Positions 17,818 to 26,358 are shown, counted from the stretch's first letter. The stretch is 64,000 nucleotides of DNA from Aeromicrobium wangtongii (GCF_024584515.1 NZ_CP102173.1:1612001-1676000), one strand, 5' to 3'. The notes: a model not told the origin generated them from the sequence alone. Numbers and translations are program-made.

Positions 17818-19223
17818 CCATCGTTGACACCACCGAGCTCCGCGTGCGCTTCGCGGCGACCCTGAGCGACCTGTACGGCCGGGAGGTCCCGGCCTACCAG
17901 ACCCTCGTCGAGGTCTCCGCGGAGGTCAACCAGCGGTACCTGGAGAAGAACGGCGCCGATGCGCAGCGACTCGGCTCTCTCGCCCGGGTAACGGCCGAGC
18001 GCCACGGCGCCATCCGCGTCGGCTCGCCGAATGAGCTGCGCCAGGCAGCCGTGGTGTTCGAGGCGTTCGGCATGTACCCGGTCGGCTTCTACGACCTGCG
18101 GGACGCCGCGCCCCGACCGATTCCGGTGGTCTCCACCGCGTTCCGTCCCGTGGACGCGGCCGAGCTGGCGGCGAATCCTTTCCGGGTGTTCACTTCGATG
18201 CTCGTGCCGGAGGACCGTCGCTTCTTCGACGCCAACCTCGAGGCCCGGCTCCAGGCGTTCATTGGCGCGCGGACTCTGTTCTCGGTGGAGCTGCTCGAGC
18301 TGGCCGAGATCGCAATCGCGGACGGTGGGCTCCCGGTGCCCGAGGCTGATCGCCTGTTGGAACTCGCAACGGCAGCGTTCGCGCTCTCGACGGAGCCCAT
18401 CGACGAGGCCTGGTACCGCGAGCTCGACGCGATCTCGGCGGTCGCCGCTGACATCGGCGGCGTGGCCTCTACGCACATCAACCACCTCACCCCCCGCGTC
18501 CTGGACATCGATGATCTCTACGAGTCGATGCAGGCTCGGGGGATCGAGATGATTGACGACATCCAAGGTCCACCGGACTGGGACGGCCCCGACGTCTTGC
18601 TGCGCCAGACATCATTCCGCGCCCTGGCCGAGCCGCGCCTGTTCCGCCGTGCTGACGGGACAGTTGGCGAGGGTGACCTGCGCGTGCGCTTCGGCGAGGT
18701 GGAGGCGCGAGGCGTCGCGCTGACGAGCGCCGGTCGCGACCTCTACGACGAACTGCTCGCCGAGGTCGACCGTCGCCGGACCGTTGACCCGGTGCGGGCT
18801 CGTCGTGAGGTCGCGCGAGAGGTGTGGGCCGAGCGGATGCCGCATACCGAGCGGGAGCTCGAGAAACGCAACTTGGCGTTCTTCACCTACTCGGTCGCGG
18901 CCGACGCCCCAAGGGGTGGGGACCTGCCGTCCGACCTGACGGCGTTGATCGACGGCGGCTGGGTCGTCGCCGAGCCAATCGTGTACGAGGACTTCCTCCC
19001 GCGCTCGGCCGCAGGAATTTTCGCCTCGAACTTGACCGCTGCCGGCACGGTCAACGAGGAGAGTGACGGGACACCGCGGGACATGGAGTGGCTGGAGATG
19101 GCGATCGGCAAGCCGATCCTTCTCCCGGAGGAGGTCTACGAGGCCCAGCGCCAGGCTTCGCTGACCGTCGTCGCCGAAGGGCTCGGCCTTGACGGGATCG
19201 ATGCCCAGCATTTGAAAGAGTGA
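17814..19223 (+). CDS. 2-oxoadipate dioxygenase/decarboxylase (HglS/YdcJ, DUF1338)
   Basis: A 469-residue DUF1338 protein. In the characterised Pseudomonas putida HglS this family converts 2-oxoadipate to D-2-hydroxyglutarate with O2 and Fe(II), in D-lysine catabolism. The metal triad can be matched: His64 in ERHGAIRVG, His221 or His224 in STHINHLTPRVLDID, and Glu295 or Glu297 in FGEVEARG. Arg68, four residues after the first His, matches the substrate Arg. The length agrees with the family. It is coupled by a GTGA overlap to the dehydrogenase, suggesting that the 2-oxoacid is made and then oxidatively decarboxylated. The substrate could differ from 2-oxoadipate. Confidence 0.85.
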   Translation: MTIVDTTELRVRFAATLSDLYGREVPAYQTLVEVSAEVNQRYLEKNGADAQRLGSLARVTAERHGAIRVGSPNELRQAAVVFEAFGMYPVGFYDLRDAAPRPIPVVSTAFRPVDAAELAANPFRVFTSMLVPEDRRFFDANLEARLQAFIGARTLFSVELLELAEIAIADGGLPVPEADRLLELATAAFALSTEPIDEAWYRELDAISAVAADIGGVASTHINHLTPRVLDIDDLYESMQARGIEMIDDIQGPPDWDGPDVLLRQTSFRALAEPRLFRRADGTVGEGDLRVRFGEVEARGVALTSAGRDLYDELLAEVDRRRTVDPVRARREVAREVWAERMPHTERELEKRNLAFFTYSVAADAPRGGDLPSDLTALIDGGWVVAEPIVYEDFLPRSAAGIFASNLTAAGTVNEESDGTPRDMEWLEMAIGKPILLPEEVYEAQRQASLTVVAEGLGLDGIDAQHLKE

Positions 19224-19263
19224 CGCGGTCCCGCTGACAACGTGTCCAGTGGGGATTTACACT

Positions 19264-19297
19264 AAGCGGACCCCTGGTAGCCGCCCGGGGTCCGCTT
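19264..19297 (+). terminator. Hairpin terminator after HglS gene
   Basis: A perfect 11-bp stem (19264-19274 with 19287-19297, loop 12 nt) ends in TT. It lies 41 bp after the stop and ends just 9 nt before the next gene, so it may also affect that gene's leader. Confidence 0.6.
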
Positions 19298-19306
19298 TGA
19301 CCAGGA

Positions 19307-19897
19307 GTGAACGTGTCGCGGATTCTCGAAGAGCCGATGGACCCACTGGATGAAATCGGCACTCGGATCAGAGCTGCCCGGGTCGCGGCCAAGCTCTCGC
19401 TGCGGGAGGTCGGGCGCCGTGCCGACGTCACAGCCAGCTTCCTCAGCCAGGTCGAGCGGAACCTGGTTCAGCCGTCGATTCTCAGTCTGCGTCGGATTTG
19501 TGACGTGCTCGGCATGTCGATGCTCGATGCGCTCGGTCCGGGCGAGCTCCGAACCGATGGCGGTGTCGTCGTCACGCGCGCTGACCAGCGCGCCCAGATG
19601 ATTCCGCCGACCCGTGACGTGGCAGTCGACATGTTGGTGTCGACGCCCGGTAGACCGTTCGAGCTGCTGTGGGTCAAGCTCGCTCCAGGTATGTCCACCG
19701 CGCCCGACCTGGTCGCTCACCACGCAAAGGAAGCGATGGTCGTGATCTCCGGTCACGCTCGGTTCGAGTCCGAGTCGCACTCGACTGATCTAGGTCCCGG
19801 AGACACCGTGTATCTCAACGCTGATTATGGGCACCGCATGGTCAATGTCGGAAGCGAAGAACTCGTGTTCATCGACTTCGTCGTTGGCGATGTGTGA
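19307..19897 (+). CDS. XRE-cupin transcriptional regulator
   Basis: A 196-residue regulator. The N-terminal XRE helix-turn-helix (about 16-70) includes SLREVGRRADVTASFLSQVER and NLVQPSILSLRRI. The C-terminal small cupin (about 110-190) ends in DLGPGDTVYLNADYGHRMVN. Regulators of this kind (PuuR, SutR) sense polyamines, amino acids or their acyl derivatives and act near their targets. It sits between the dehydrogenase pair and the ABC importer. A 17-bp motif 14 bp after its stop is repeated upstream of the aminotransferase operon, so it is the best candidate to bind both. A GTG at 19313 is an alternative start. Confidence 0.87.
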   Translation: MNVSRILEEPMDPLDEIGTRIRAARVAAKLSLREVGRRADVTASFLSQVERNLVQPSILSLRRICDVLGMSMLDALGPGELRTDGGVVVTRADQRAQMIPPTRDVAVDMLVSTPGRPFELLWVKLAPGMSTAPDLVAHHAKEAMVVISGHARFESESHSTDLGPGDTVYLNADYGHRMVNVGSEELVFIDFVVGDV

Positions 19898-19910
19898 CGT
19901 CAGCGCAACA

Positions 19911-19927
19911 GTTCACCTGGAGTTAAC
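19911..19927. promoter_or_regulatory. Candidate operator, copy 1 (GTTCACCTGGAGTTAAC)
   Basis: The 17-bp motif lies 21 bp upstream of the predicted -35 box of the importer operon. Its reverse complement occurs at 26251-26267 with one difference, ahead of the aminotransferase operon. It reads as two GTTMAC half-sites spaced by 5 bp, one of them the palindrome GTTAAC. Confidence 0.6.
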
Positions 19928-19947
19928 AATTCTGTGTTCGGTATCCA

Positions 19948-19976
19948 TTGACGCGGTGTTCAGTCCTCGTTAACGT
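19948..19976 (+). promoter_or_regulatory. Predicted housekeeping promoter of the ABC importer operon
   Basis: A -35 TTGACG (19948-19953), a 17-bp spacer and a -10 TAACGT (19971-19976) match the housekeeping sigma consensus well. Transcription would start near 19980-19983, leaving a leader of about 90 nt. Confidence 0.6.
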
Positions 19977-19978
19977 AT

Positions 19979-20036
19979 GACCCGCGCGAACGTGATCTAC
20001 GTCGCGTGCGCAGGGTGCATCGGCGCCCTGCGGGTC
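19979..20036 (+). ncRNA. Structured 5' leader, possible riboswitch-like three-way junction
   Basis: The leader can fold into a three-way junction. A closing stem pairs 19979-19985 with 20030-20036 (7 bp). Hairpin A spans 19986-20005 with one bulged A and a 5-nt loop. Hairpin B spans 20012-20029 (7 bp including one G-U, tetraloop AUCG). It begins at the predicted transcription start and ends 39 nt before the importer's GTG. It matches no riboswitch class I can name, and folding was judged by eye only. Confidence 0.4.
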
Positions 20037-20074
20037 TCCTGACCTCATGGTCACGACGCGTTAAGGAACTCGAC

Positions 20075-21202
20075 GTGCATCACACCCCTCGAAAGGGCGT
20101 TCGCCGTGTGCGACGTCTTTCCGCCGCGGTAGCTGCGGTATCCATGCTCGTTTTGTCTGCCTGTGGTGCTGGCGACAGCGCGGATGCTGCCAAGCCGGCG
20201 GAGATCGACACCGTTCTGGAGATGCCTGATCTGAAGGGTCAGACCATCACGATCAACACCTATGGCGGTTCGATGGCCGAGGCCTTCGACGAGTATGTCG
20301 TCAAGCCCTTCGAGTCCGCGACGGGTGCCAAGGTCAAGCTGGTCACGACCTGCTGCACCAACTTCCAGTCCACGGTGGAGAAGGACCAGTACGCCGGCGA
20401 CATCGTCTTGGGCAACGACTACGGTCCCATGGCCGAGTGGTCCAAGGCAGGGCTGCTGAAGTCCGACGACCGCCTGACCCAGATCGCCACGGCGCGCGGA
20501 ATCGAGAAGGGCTACTTCCAGGACGACCTTCTGGCGGTGGACTTCTACGCCTACGTCCTGGCGTGGAACTCCAAGCGTGTGTCCAACCCGCCGGCCACTT
20601 GGGCCGACTTCTTCGACACCGGGAAGTTCGAGGGCAAACGCGGTGTGTTCACGCAGCCCGGTGCCATGTATGAGGCTGCGCTGCTCGCCGAGGGCGTCGC
20701 CCGTGACGAGATGTACCCTCTCGACGAGGACAAAGCCCTCGCAGCCTTCCGCAAGCTGAAGCAAGCCGGGAAGCTCGCTACGTGGACCGACGGCGCCGAC
20801 CTGACGAACAAGCTGGGCACCGGCGAGTTCGACTATGCGATCGGTTTCAGCAACCGCCTCATGCAAGCCAAGGACAGCGGTGTTCCGGTCGACTTCACCT
20901 TCGACGGTGCGATCCGGGTCGCCAGTGCTGCGGCGATTCCTGTCAACGCCCGGAACGTCGATGGTGCCGTGGCGTTCCTCGACTTCTACATGCAGCCTGA
21001 AATCCAGGCCCAGTACGCCCAGCCGAGTGCATTCGCTCCGGCGTACTCCTCGGCCAACGAGCTCCTCGACCCCGAGGTGGCTGCCCAGCTGGTCACCGCC
21101 GAGGAGAACATCACGAAGTCCGTCAAGTACGACGACCCGTACTGGTCGGCGAACTTCGAGGCTCACCTGAAGAACTACACCGCGTTCCTCAACGGCAACT
21201 GA
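20075..21202 (+). CDS. ABC transporter substrate-binding lipoprotein (PotD-like)
   Basis: A 375-residue extracellular solute-binding protein of the spermidine/putrescine type. The GTG at 20075 is chosen for AAGGA 7 nt upstream; the ORF extends upstream without homology. A basic start, a hydrophobic segment and a lipobox (LVLSAC) give a lipoprotein signal with lipidated Cys near residue 30. Mature motifs include ITINTYGGSMAEAFDEYVVKP and DIVLGNDYG. It should capture a cationic or amino compound outside the cell and deliver it to the fused permease encoded 32 bp downstream. The M20, aminotransferase and deacylase genes that follow suggest an acylated amino substrate. Confidence 0.87.
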   Translation: MHHTPRKGVRRVRRLSAAVAAVSMLVLSACGAGDSADAAKPAEIDTVLEMPDLKGQTITINTYGGSMAEAFDEYVVKPFESATGAKVKLVTTCCTNFQSTVEKDQYAGDIVLGNDYGPMAEWSKAGLLKSDDRLTQIATARGIEKGYFQDDLLAVDFYAYVLAWNSKRVSNPPATWADFFDTGKFEGKRGVFTQPGAMYEAALLAEGVARDEMYPLDEDKALAAFRKLKQAGKLATWTDGADLTNKLGTGEFDYAIGFSNRLMQAKDSGVPVDFTFDGAIRVASAAAIPVNARNVDGAVAFLDFYMQPEIQAQYAQPSAFAPAYSSANELLDPEVAAQLVTAEENITKSVKYDDPYWSANFEAHLKNYTAFLNGN

Positions 21203-21234
21203 ATCGCGCCGTAGGACGAGCCAGAGAGGCCCCC

Positions 21235-23010
21235 GTGACCACTAACACAGCAACACCAAATGTGCTCGACGAACGATCCAGGCCCAGAGCCTCGACCCTC
21301 GGACGCAGGGCGTTCGTCGTGCTCTTCACTGTGGTGGCTCTCGGGGGCCTCCTGGTCCCCATTGTCAGCGTCCTGCTGGAGAGCCGGTCGACGCCGACCT
21401 TTCAGGCGTACGCCGACGAGCTGACGTCACCGGTCTTCCTTGAGGCCCTCGCGCGCAGCCTCATCTACTCGGTGGTCGTCACTCTGGTGACGCTCGCCAT
21501 CGGATTTCCCGCGGCATACATGCTCACGCTGTGCAGTCGCAGAGTTTTCATCGCGCTGCTGATCACCTTCGCGGTGCCGCAGGTCACCTCGCTGCTGGTC
21601 CGGACGTACTCCTGGATCGCGGTACTCGGAGTTGACGGCCCTGTGGTGAAGGCTCTGAACTCCGTGGGCTTCAACACTCAGAGCCTGGTCGGCACCGATG
21701 CGGGTGTCGTGATCGTGCTCGTCCATTTCTACCTCCCCTACGTGATCCTGACGAGTTACGCGTCGATGCGCACCATCCGCCCCGAGCAGGTCAAGGCTGC
21801 GCATTCGCTGGGCGCCGGACGGATCGAGGCATTCTGGTCCGTCTATGCCCCGCAGGCTCTGCCCGGCGTCATCGCCGGCGGCCTGTTCGTCTTCGTCATC
21901 ACGGCAGCGATGTTCGGTATCCCGTCGCTGATCGGCGGAGTCGGTCACTCCACCGTGTCGGTGCTGGTCGTGCAGCAGACGGTCACGGGCTTCGCGACCG
22001 ACCCGGCCGCCCCGGCTGCGCAGGCCGTGATCCTTGCCATGGTGGTGCTCCCGATCGTCGCGCTGGGTGTCAAGCTCGTCGGAATCCAGAAGTTCGTCGG
22101 ACTCGGCGGTGGCACGGCGATCGGCGCCGACCCAAAGAGCCGTCCGCTGCGCGTTACCCCCGTCCGCGCCGTACTGGCTCGTCTGCCCAAGGCGCTGCCG
22201 AACTGGCACCTGACGGTGGTCGTGCTGACCGGTCTGGCCCTCGTGCTGACCCTGCTGCCCTTCGTGTATCTCTTCTGGATCTCGTTCCAGCCGCTGCCGC
22301 TGCTGCAGGTCCCGACCGAGGAGTTCTCGACGGTCTGGTACGAGCGCGTCCTCTCGGACAGCGGCTGGCTCGAGGTCGCGGTCTCCAGCCTGCAAATCGC
22401 CGCGCTCGGCACCCTCCTGGCTGTCCTGCTCGGCTGGTTCCTAGCCGCTCGAACGGTTAACGCGAGCCCTCGACAGGCCGGACTGTTGATGGGCTTGGCG
22501 ACGCTGCCACTGGTGATACCCGCGATCACGATCGGACAGGGCTACTTCGGTGTCTTCGCCGACCTTGACCTGCTGGGGAACTGGTGGGCGATTGCGTTCG
22601 TCCATGCCGTCGTGATCCTGCCGTACGTATACATCAACGTCTTGAGCGGCATGAGTTCATACGACCGGCGTTATGACAATGCCGCCGCCAGTCTCGGCGC
22701 ATCGCGCATGAGGACCTTGTGGAAGGTCCGCCTCCCGATTCTGCAGCAGTTCGTGGTCACAGGCGCCTTCCTGGCATTCCTCGTCTCGTTCGACGAGTTC
22801 ACTGTGACTCGGTTCCTGACGGGCATCTCGTTCGAGACGCTCCCGGTCAAGTTCTACAGCGCGGCCGCCCAGAACCTCAGTCCGGAGCTCGCGGCCGTCG
22901 GCTCGCTGGTGGTCGGCTCGATGCTCGCCCTGATGGCTGTCTATGGCCTGTTCCTCCTGCGCACCCGCGCGAAGTCCTCCAAGCTCAAGGAGTCTCATGA
23001 CCTCCACTGA
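21235..23010 (+). CDS. Fused ABC permease (PotB-PotC type)
   Basis: A 591-residue inner-membrane protein in which two permeases usually made separately are joined. Each half has about six helices and its own EAA loop: AAHSLGAGRIEAFWSVYAPQALPG in the first half, and AAASLGASRMRTLWKVRLPI in the second. The halves are joined around residue 300 by a short linker. The GTG start has GAGAGG upstream. The gene overlaps the ATPase start by 14 bp. It imports the ligand of the adjacent lipoprotein. Confidence 0.88.
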   Translation: MTTNTATPNVLDERSRPRASTLGRRAFVVLFTVVALGGLLVPIVSVLLESRSTPTFQAYADELTSPVFLEALARSLIYSVVVTLVTLAIGFPAAYMLTLCSRRVFIALLITFAVPQVTSLLVRTYSWIAVLGVDGPVVKALNSVGFNTQSLVGTDAGVVIVLVHFYLPYVILTSYASMRTIRPEQVKAAHSLGAGRIEAFWSVYAPQALPGVIAGGLFVFVITAAMFGIPSLIGGVGHSTVSVLVVQQTVTGFATDPAAPAAQAVILAMVVLPIVALGVKLVGIQKFVGLGGGTAIGADPKSRPLRVTPVRAVLARLPKALPNWHLTVVVLTGLALVLTLLPFVYLFWISFQPLPLLQVPTEEFSTVWYERVLSDSGWLEVAVSSLQIAALGTLLAVLLGWFLAARTVNASPRQAGLLMGLATLPLVIPAITIGQGYFGVFADLDLLGNWWAIAFVHAVVILPYVYINVLSGMSSYDRRYDNAAASLGASRMRTLWKVRLPILQQFVVTGAFLAFLVSFDEFTVTRFLTGISFETLPVKFYSAAAQNLSPELAAVGSLVVGSMLALMAVYGLFLLRTRAKSSKLKESHDLH

Positions 23011-24085
23011 AATCACCGCCAGCCCTATCGCTCTGCGCGGCCTGGCGAAGCACTACGGTGCAACGCGCGCGCTCGATGACGTCTCGCTGGATATCCCAGC
23101 CGGCTCCTTCACCGCGATCCTCGGCCCCAGTGGGTCGGGCAAGACGACCCTGCTGAACGCTCTGGGCGGGTTCACGACACTCGACGCCGGTGCGATCGAG
23201 GTCTCCGGTGTTGACATGGCTGGTGTCGAGCCCAGCAAGCGCGGCTTCGGGTACGTGTTCCAGCAGTACGCGCTGTTCCCGCACATGACGATCGCAGAGA
23301 ACATTGCGTTCCCGCTCGTCAGCCGGAAAGTGGACCGTGCGCAGATCAAGGAGCGCGTCACCCGGATGCTTGAGATGGTCGAGCTGTCCCACGTGGCGGA
23401 CCGCGACGCCAGTCAACTCAGCGGCGGACAGCAGCAGCGCATCGCCCTTGCGCGCGCCCTGGTCTACGAGCCGGCCGTGATCCTGCTCGACGAGCCGCTT
23501 GCGGCGCTGGACCGTCGCCTACGGGAGTCGCTGCGCGCTGAGCTGCGCCAGGTGCACGACCGTGTCGGCAGCACGTTCATCCTGGTCACGCACGACCAGG
23601 AGGAGGCCATGTCCATGGCCGATCGCATCGTCGTGATGCGCAACGGCAAGGTCGAACAGGTTGGCACCCCGGCAGAGGTCTACGACACGCCGGTCTCGGA
23701 GTTCGTCGCGACGTTCCTGGGCGACTGCAACCTGATGCGCGGCACGGTCGACTCTGCCGGTGGCCTGGTCACCGAAGACGGACTGCTGATCGCTCGCGCC
23801 ACGGGCTTGCCCGGTGGAACTGACGGCGTCGCGGCGATCCGCCCGGAAGGTCTGCGACTGGTACGAGCTGAGCCCGAGGCTGCCGAGTCGGTCGTCAAGG
23901 CCACGGTCGAGTCGCAGCAGTTCATGGGTCGCGAGGTGCTCATCGCGTGCTCGAGCCCGGTTGGACGGCTGCTCGCGCGGGTTCCGCGCTCGCGCATCAA
24001 CGCCCACGCCGAGGAGGAGACCCGGCCGGGATGTGTCGTGCAACTGGGCTGGACGGTCGACTCAGTCCACGTCATCGAATCCTGA
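22997..24085 (+). CDS. ABC transporter ATP-binding protein (PotA-like)
   Basis: A 362-residue ATPase. Walker A is GPSGSGKTT, the signature LSGGQQQRIALARAL, and Walker B VILLDEPLAALD, followed by the switch His in ILVTHDQEEAMSM. A C-terminal TOBE domain starts near residue 280. The ATG at 22997, preceded by AAGGAG, is chosen over an upstream ATG because the family N-terminus starts here. It overlaps the permease gene by 14 bp and energises the same importer. Confidence 0.9.
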   Translation: MTSTEITASPIALRGLAKHYGATRALDDVSLDIPAGSFTAILGPSGSGKTTLLNALGGFTTLDAGAIEVSGVDMAGVEPSKRGFGYVFQQYALFPHMTIAENIAFPLVSRKVDRAQIKERVTRMLEMVELSHVADRDASQLSGGQQQRIALARALVYEPAVILLDEPLAALDRRLRESLRAELRQVHDRVGSTFILVTHDQEEAMSMADRIVVMRNGKVEQVGTPAEVYDTPVSEFVATFLGDCNLMRGTVDSAGGLVTEDGLLIARATGLPGGTDGVAAIRPEGLRLVRAEPEAAESVVKATVESQQFMGREVLIACSSPVGRLLARVPRSRINAHAEEETRPGCVVQLGWTVDSVHVIES

Positions 24086-24117
24086 TCGAACTGCCAACTG
24101 TAGAGGGAATGCCACAC

Positions 24118-25257
24118 ATGAACCCTGTTATTGATACCGACGAGCTGATGGACCTTGCGAAGGGCATGATCGCCATCCCGAGCGTGTCCGGCGACGAGGA
24201 AAATCTCGCCAAATGGCTGATCGGCTGGTGCTCCGAGCGCGGCATCGCCGCCGAGCTCCAATACGCGGCCGAAGGACGACCGAACGTGATCGCCCGCGTC
24301 CCCGGCCAAACGCCTGGCGCGAAGTCGGTGCTGCTCAACGGGCACATCGACATGACCGAGCCGCTGGAGATCTACGAGGGCGACCCCTACGAGCCTGTCG
24401 TGACCGCGACCGAGTTGCGTGGCGGTGCGATTTCGAACATGAAGGCGGCCGTCGCGGGCATGTTCGCGACGCTGGCTGCGGCTCAGCGCGTCGGCGGACT
24501 CGAGGGTGACCTGATCATGACGGCCGTGGTCGGCGAGTGCGACGAGCTCGGGCTGGGCACCAAGGCGGCTCTGGCTTCCGGAATCTCCGCGGACGCGGCG
24601 ATCAACGGTGAGCCGACAGGCATGACGTTGCAGCTCTTCCACTCTGGAGTGTTCCAGTTCGAGGCGACGTTCAAGGGGCACCCCGCCCACCAGATGGAGC
24701 GCGACCAGGGTGTCGACGCCATTCGGCTGGCCACTCGCGCGCTGGAGGCGCTTCACGAGGACAACCTCACGTTCGAGCCTCACCAGTACCTCGGTGGCCC
24801 GCAGTTGCTGATCGGCATGATCTCGGGAGGCTTCATGCCGCAGATCACGGCTCCGAGCTGCTCGATCCGTGGCGACATCCGTCAGGTGCCCGGCATGACC
24901 AAGGACTCGATCGTTGCCGACATCAAGCGGATGATCGAGTCGGTCGTGCCCGCGGCCGCCTACGAGCTGCAGGTCCATGTGCACTCGGACCCGTTCTCGA
25001 TGAGCCCCGACGCGGGCATCTGCCAGAGCGTCCTTGCGGCCCACCGATCGATCACCGGCCAGGACGCGGTCATCCCGACCGAGCGTTGGCTCGGCGCGAC
25101 GGACTGCTCGCACTTGCAGGCGGCCGGCATCCCGACGGCTCTCTACGGCCCGGCGGTCTTCCAGATGAACGACGTCTATGACCTTGTCCCCATCTCGGAG
25201 CTCAACGACGCGGCGAGGGTCTACTTGGAGGCCGCCCGTCACTTCATGTCGGCCTAG
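24118..25257 (+). CDS. M20-family peptidase/deacetylase homolog with altered metal site
   Basis: A 379-residue protein of the ArgE/DapE/CPG2 fold; the ATG at 24118 has AGAGGGA 9 nt upstream. The first metal motif is intact (LLNGHIDM), as is GEPTG. Other positions differ from the family. The bridging-Asp motif (normally xDMK) reads ISNMK. The Glu-Glu pair region reads GECDELG. The C-terminal His motif (aHxpdE) reads MNDVYDLVP. It may still be a hydrolase with changed metals, or a non-catalytic homolog. In this operon position an amide-cleaving role on an imported N-acyl amino acid would fit. It ends in a strong terminator hairpin. Confidence 0.82.
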   Translation: MNPVIDTDELMDLAKGMIAIPSVSGDEENLAKWLIGWCSERGIAAELQYAAEGRPNVIARVPGQTPGAKSVLLNGHIDMTEPLEIYEGDPYEPVVTATELRGGAISNMKAAVAGMFATLAAAQRVGGLEGDLIMTAVVGECDELGLGTKAALASGISADAAINGEPTGMTLQLFHSGVFQFEATFKGHPAHQMERDQGVDAIRLATRALEALHEDNLTFEPHQYLGGPQLLIGMISGGFMPQITAPSCSIRGDIRQVPGMTKDSIVADIKRMIESVVPAAAYELQVHVHSDPFSMSPDAGICQSVLAAHRSITGQDAVIPTERWLGATDCSHLQAAGIPTALYGPAVFQMNDVYDLVPISELNDAARVYLEAARHFMSA

Positions 25258-25271
25258 CCACGGCCACCCAT

Positions 25272-25305
25272 CCCGGTGCGGCCCAACGCCGCAGGCCGCA
25301 CCGGG
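25272..25305 (+). terminator. Hairpin terminator after M20 gene
   Basis: A perfect 12-bp GC-rich stem (25272-25283 with 25294-25305, loop 10 nt) lies 15 bp after the M20 stop and separates the importer operon from pdxS. There is no U-tract. Confidence 0.7.
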
Positions 25306-25339
25306 GGATTACTTCGCGGCAACGACGGACTGAGGATGA

Positions 25340-26236
25340 ATGAACGACCAGACCCCGACCACTGGAACGTCGCGCGTCAAGCGCGGGATGGCCGAGATGC
25401 TGAAGGGCGGCGTCATCATGGACGTCGTCGATGCTGAGCAGGCCAAGATCGCCGAGGACGCCGGCGCTGTGGCCGTGATGGCGCTGGAGCGTGTTCCGGC
25501 TGACATCCGCGCGCAGGGCGGCGTCGCTCGTGCCAGCGACCCGGACCTGATCGACGGCATCATTGAGGCCGTCTCGATCCCGGTCATGGCCAAGGCCCGT
25601 ATCGGTCACTTCGCCGAGGCGCAGATTCTGCAGAGTCTGGGCGTGGACTTCATCGACGAGTCCGAGGTCCTGACGCCGGCCGACTACGCGAACCACATCG
25701 ACAAGTGGGCGTTCAACGTGCCGTTCGTGTGTGGTGCGACAAACCTCGGTGAGGCACTGCGTCGTATCACTGAGGGTGCTGCGTTCATCCGCTCCAAGGG
25801 CGAGGCCGGCACGGGCGACGTGTCGAACGCGGTGACGCACATCCGCAAGATCACCGGTGAGATCCGCAAGCTGCAGCCGATGCGTGAGGACGAGCTGTAC
25901 GTCGCGGCCAAGGAGCTGCAGGCGCCGTTCGAGCTGGTCAAGGAGATCGCGGAGACGGGCAAGTTGCCGGTGACGTTGTTCACCGCCGGTGGTATCGCGA
26001 CGCCGGCCGACGCCGCGCTGGTGATGCAGCTGGGCTCGGAAGGTGTGTTCGTGGGGTCGGGCATCTTCAAGTCCGGCAACCCGGCGCAGCGTGCCGAGGC
26101 GATCGTGAAGGCCACGACGTTCTACGACGACCCCGATGTCGTTGCCAGGGCGTCGCGTGGTCTGGGTGACGCGATGGTGGGCATCAACGTCGCCGACCTG
26201 CCGGAGCACCACCGCCTGGAGGAGCGCGGCTGGTGA
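25340..26236 (+). CDS. pdxS: Pyridoxal 5'-phosphate synthase subunit PdxS
   Basis: A 298-residue full-length PdxS, which makes PLP from ribose 5-phosphate, glyceraldehyde 3-phosphate and ammonia. Catalytic residues can be seen: Asp28 in GGVIMDVVD, Lys85 in [10 protein letters not shown], and Lys153 in [12 protein letters not shown]. The partner glutaminase PdxT, usually encoded next door, is absent. The gene stands alone between two PLP-dependent catabolic regions. It may be a second copy that supplies PLP or uses free ammonia from the dehydrogenase. Its unusually uniform codon use suggests high expression. Confidence 0.95.
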   Translation: MNDQTPTTGTSRVKRGMAEMLKGGVIMDVVDAEQAKIAEDAGAVAVMALERVPADIRAQGGVARASDPDLIDGIIEAVSIPVMAKARIGHFAEAQILQSLGVDFIDESEVLTPADYANHIDKWAFNVPFVCGATNLGEALRRITEGAAFIRSKGEAGTGDVSNAVTHIRKITGEIRKLQPMREDELYVAAKELQAPFELVKEIAETGKLPVTLFTAGGIATPADAALVMQLGSEGVFVGSGIFKSGNPAQRAEAIVKATTFYDDPDVVARASRGLGDAMVGINVADLPEHHRLEERGW

Positions 26237-26250
26237 AGCCGGCGCCAGCC

Positions 26251-26267
26251 GTTAACCCCAGGTGAAC
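26251..26267. promoter_or_regulatory. Candidate operator, copy 2 (GTTAACCCCAGGTGAAC)
   Basis: This is the reverse complement of the motif at 19911-19927 with one change. It overlaps a 6-bp inverted repeat (GCCGTT 26248-26253, AACGGC 26265-26270) and lies 92 bp upstream of the aminotransferase start. Confidence 0.6.
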
Positions 26268-26293
26268 GGCGTGAAGTTCCCCCGCACAAACAT

Positions 26294-26322
26294 GTATTAA
26301 TACTGTACAGACGTGTAGTCTG
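26294..26322. promoter_or_regulatory. Cluster of palindromes in aminotransferase promoter
   Basis: Three contiguous palindromes occur in an AT-rich stretch: GTATTAATAC (26294-26303), CTGTACAG (26303-26310) and CAGAC-N5-GTCTG (26308-26322). TAATAC or TAGTCT within it could be the -10 box. This looks like an operator-promoter region. Confidence 0.5.
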
Positions 26323-26358
26323 GATTAACACACGCACTTATCTGAAGGAGACATCGAC

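Noticed and set aside
23680..25242. 520-codon minus-strand ORF across the ATPase and M20 genes
   Set aside because: It is antisense to two genes with clear family motifs and has no motif of its own.
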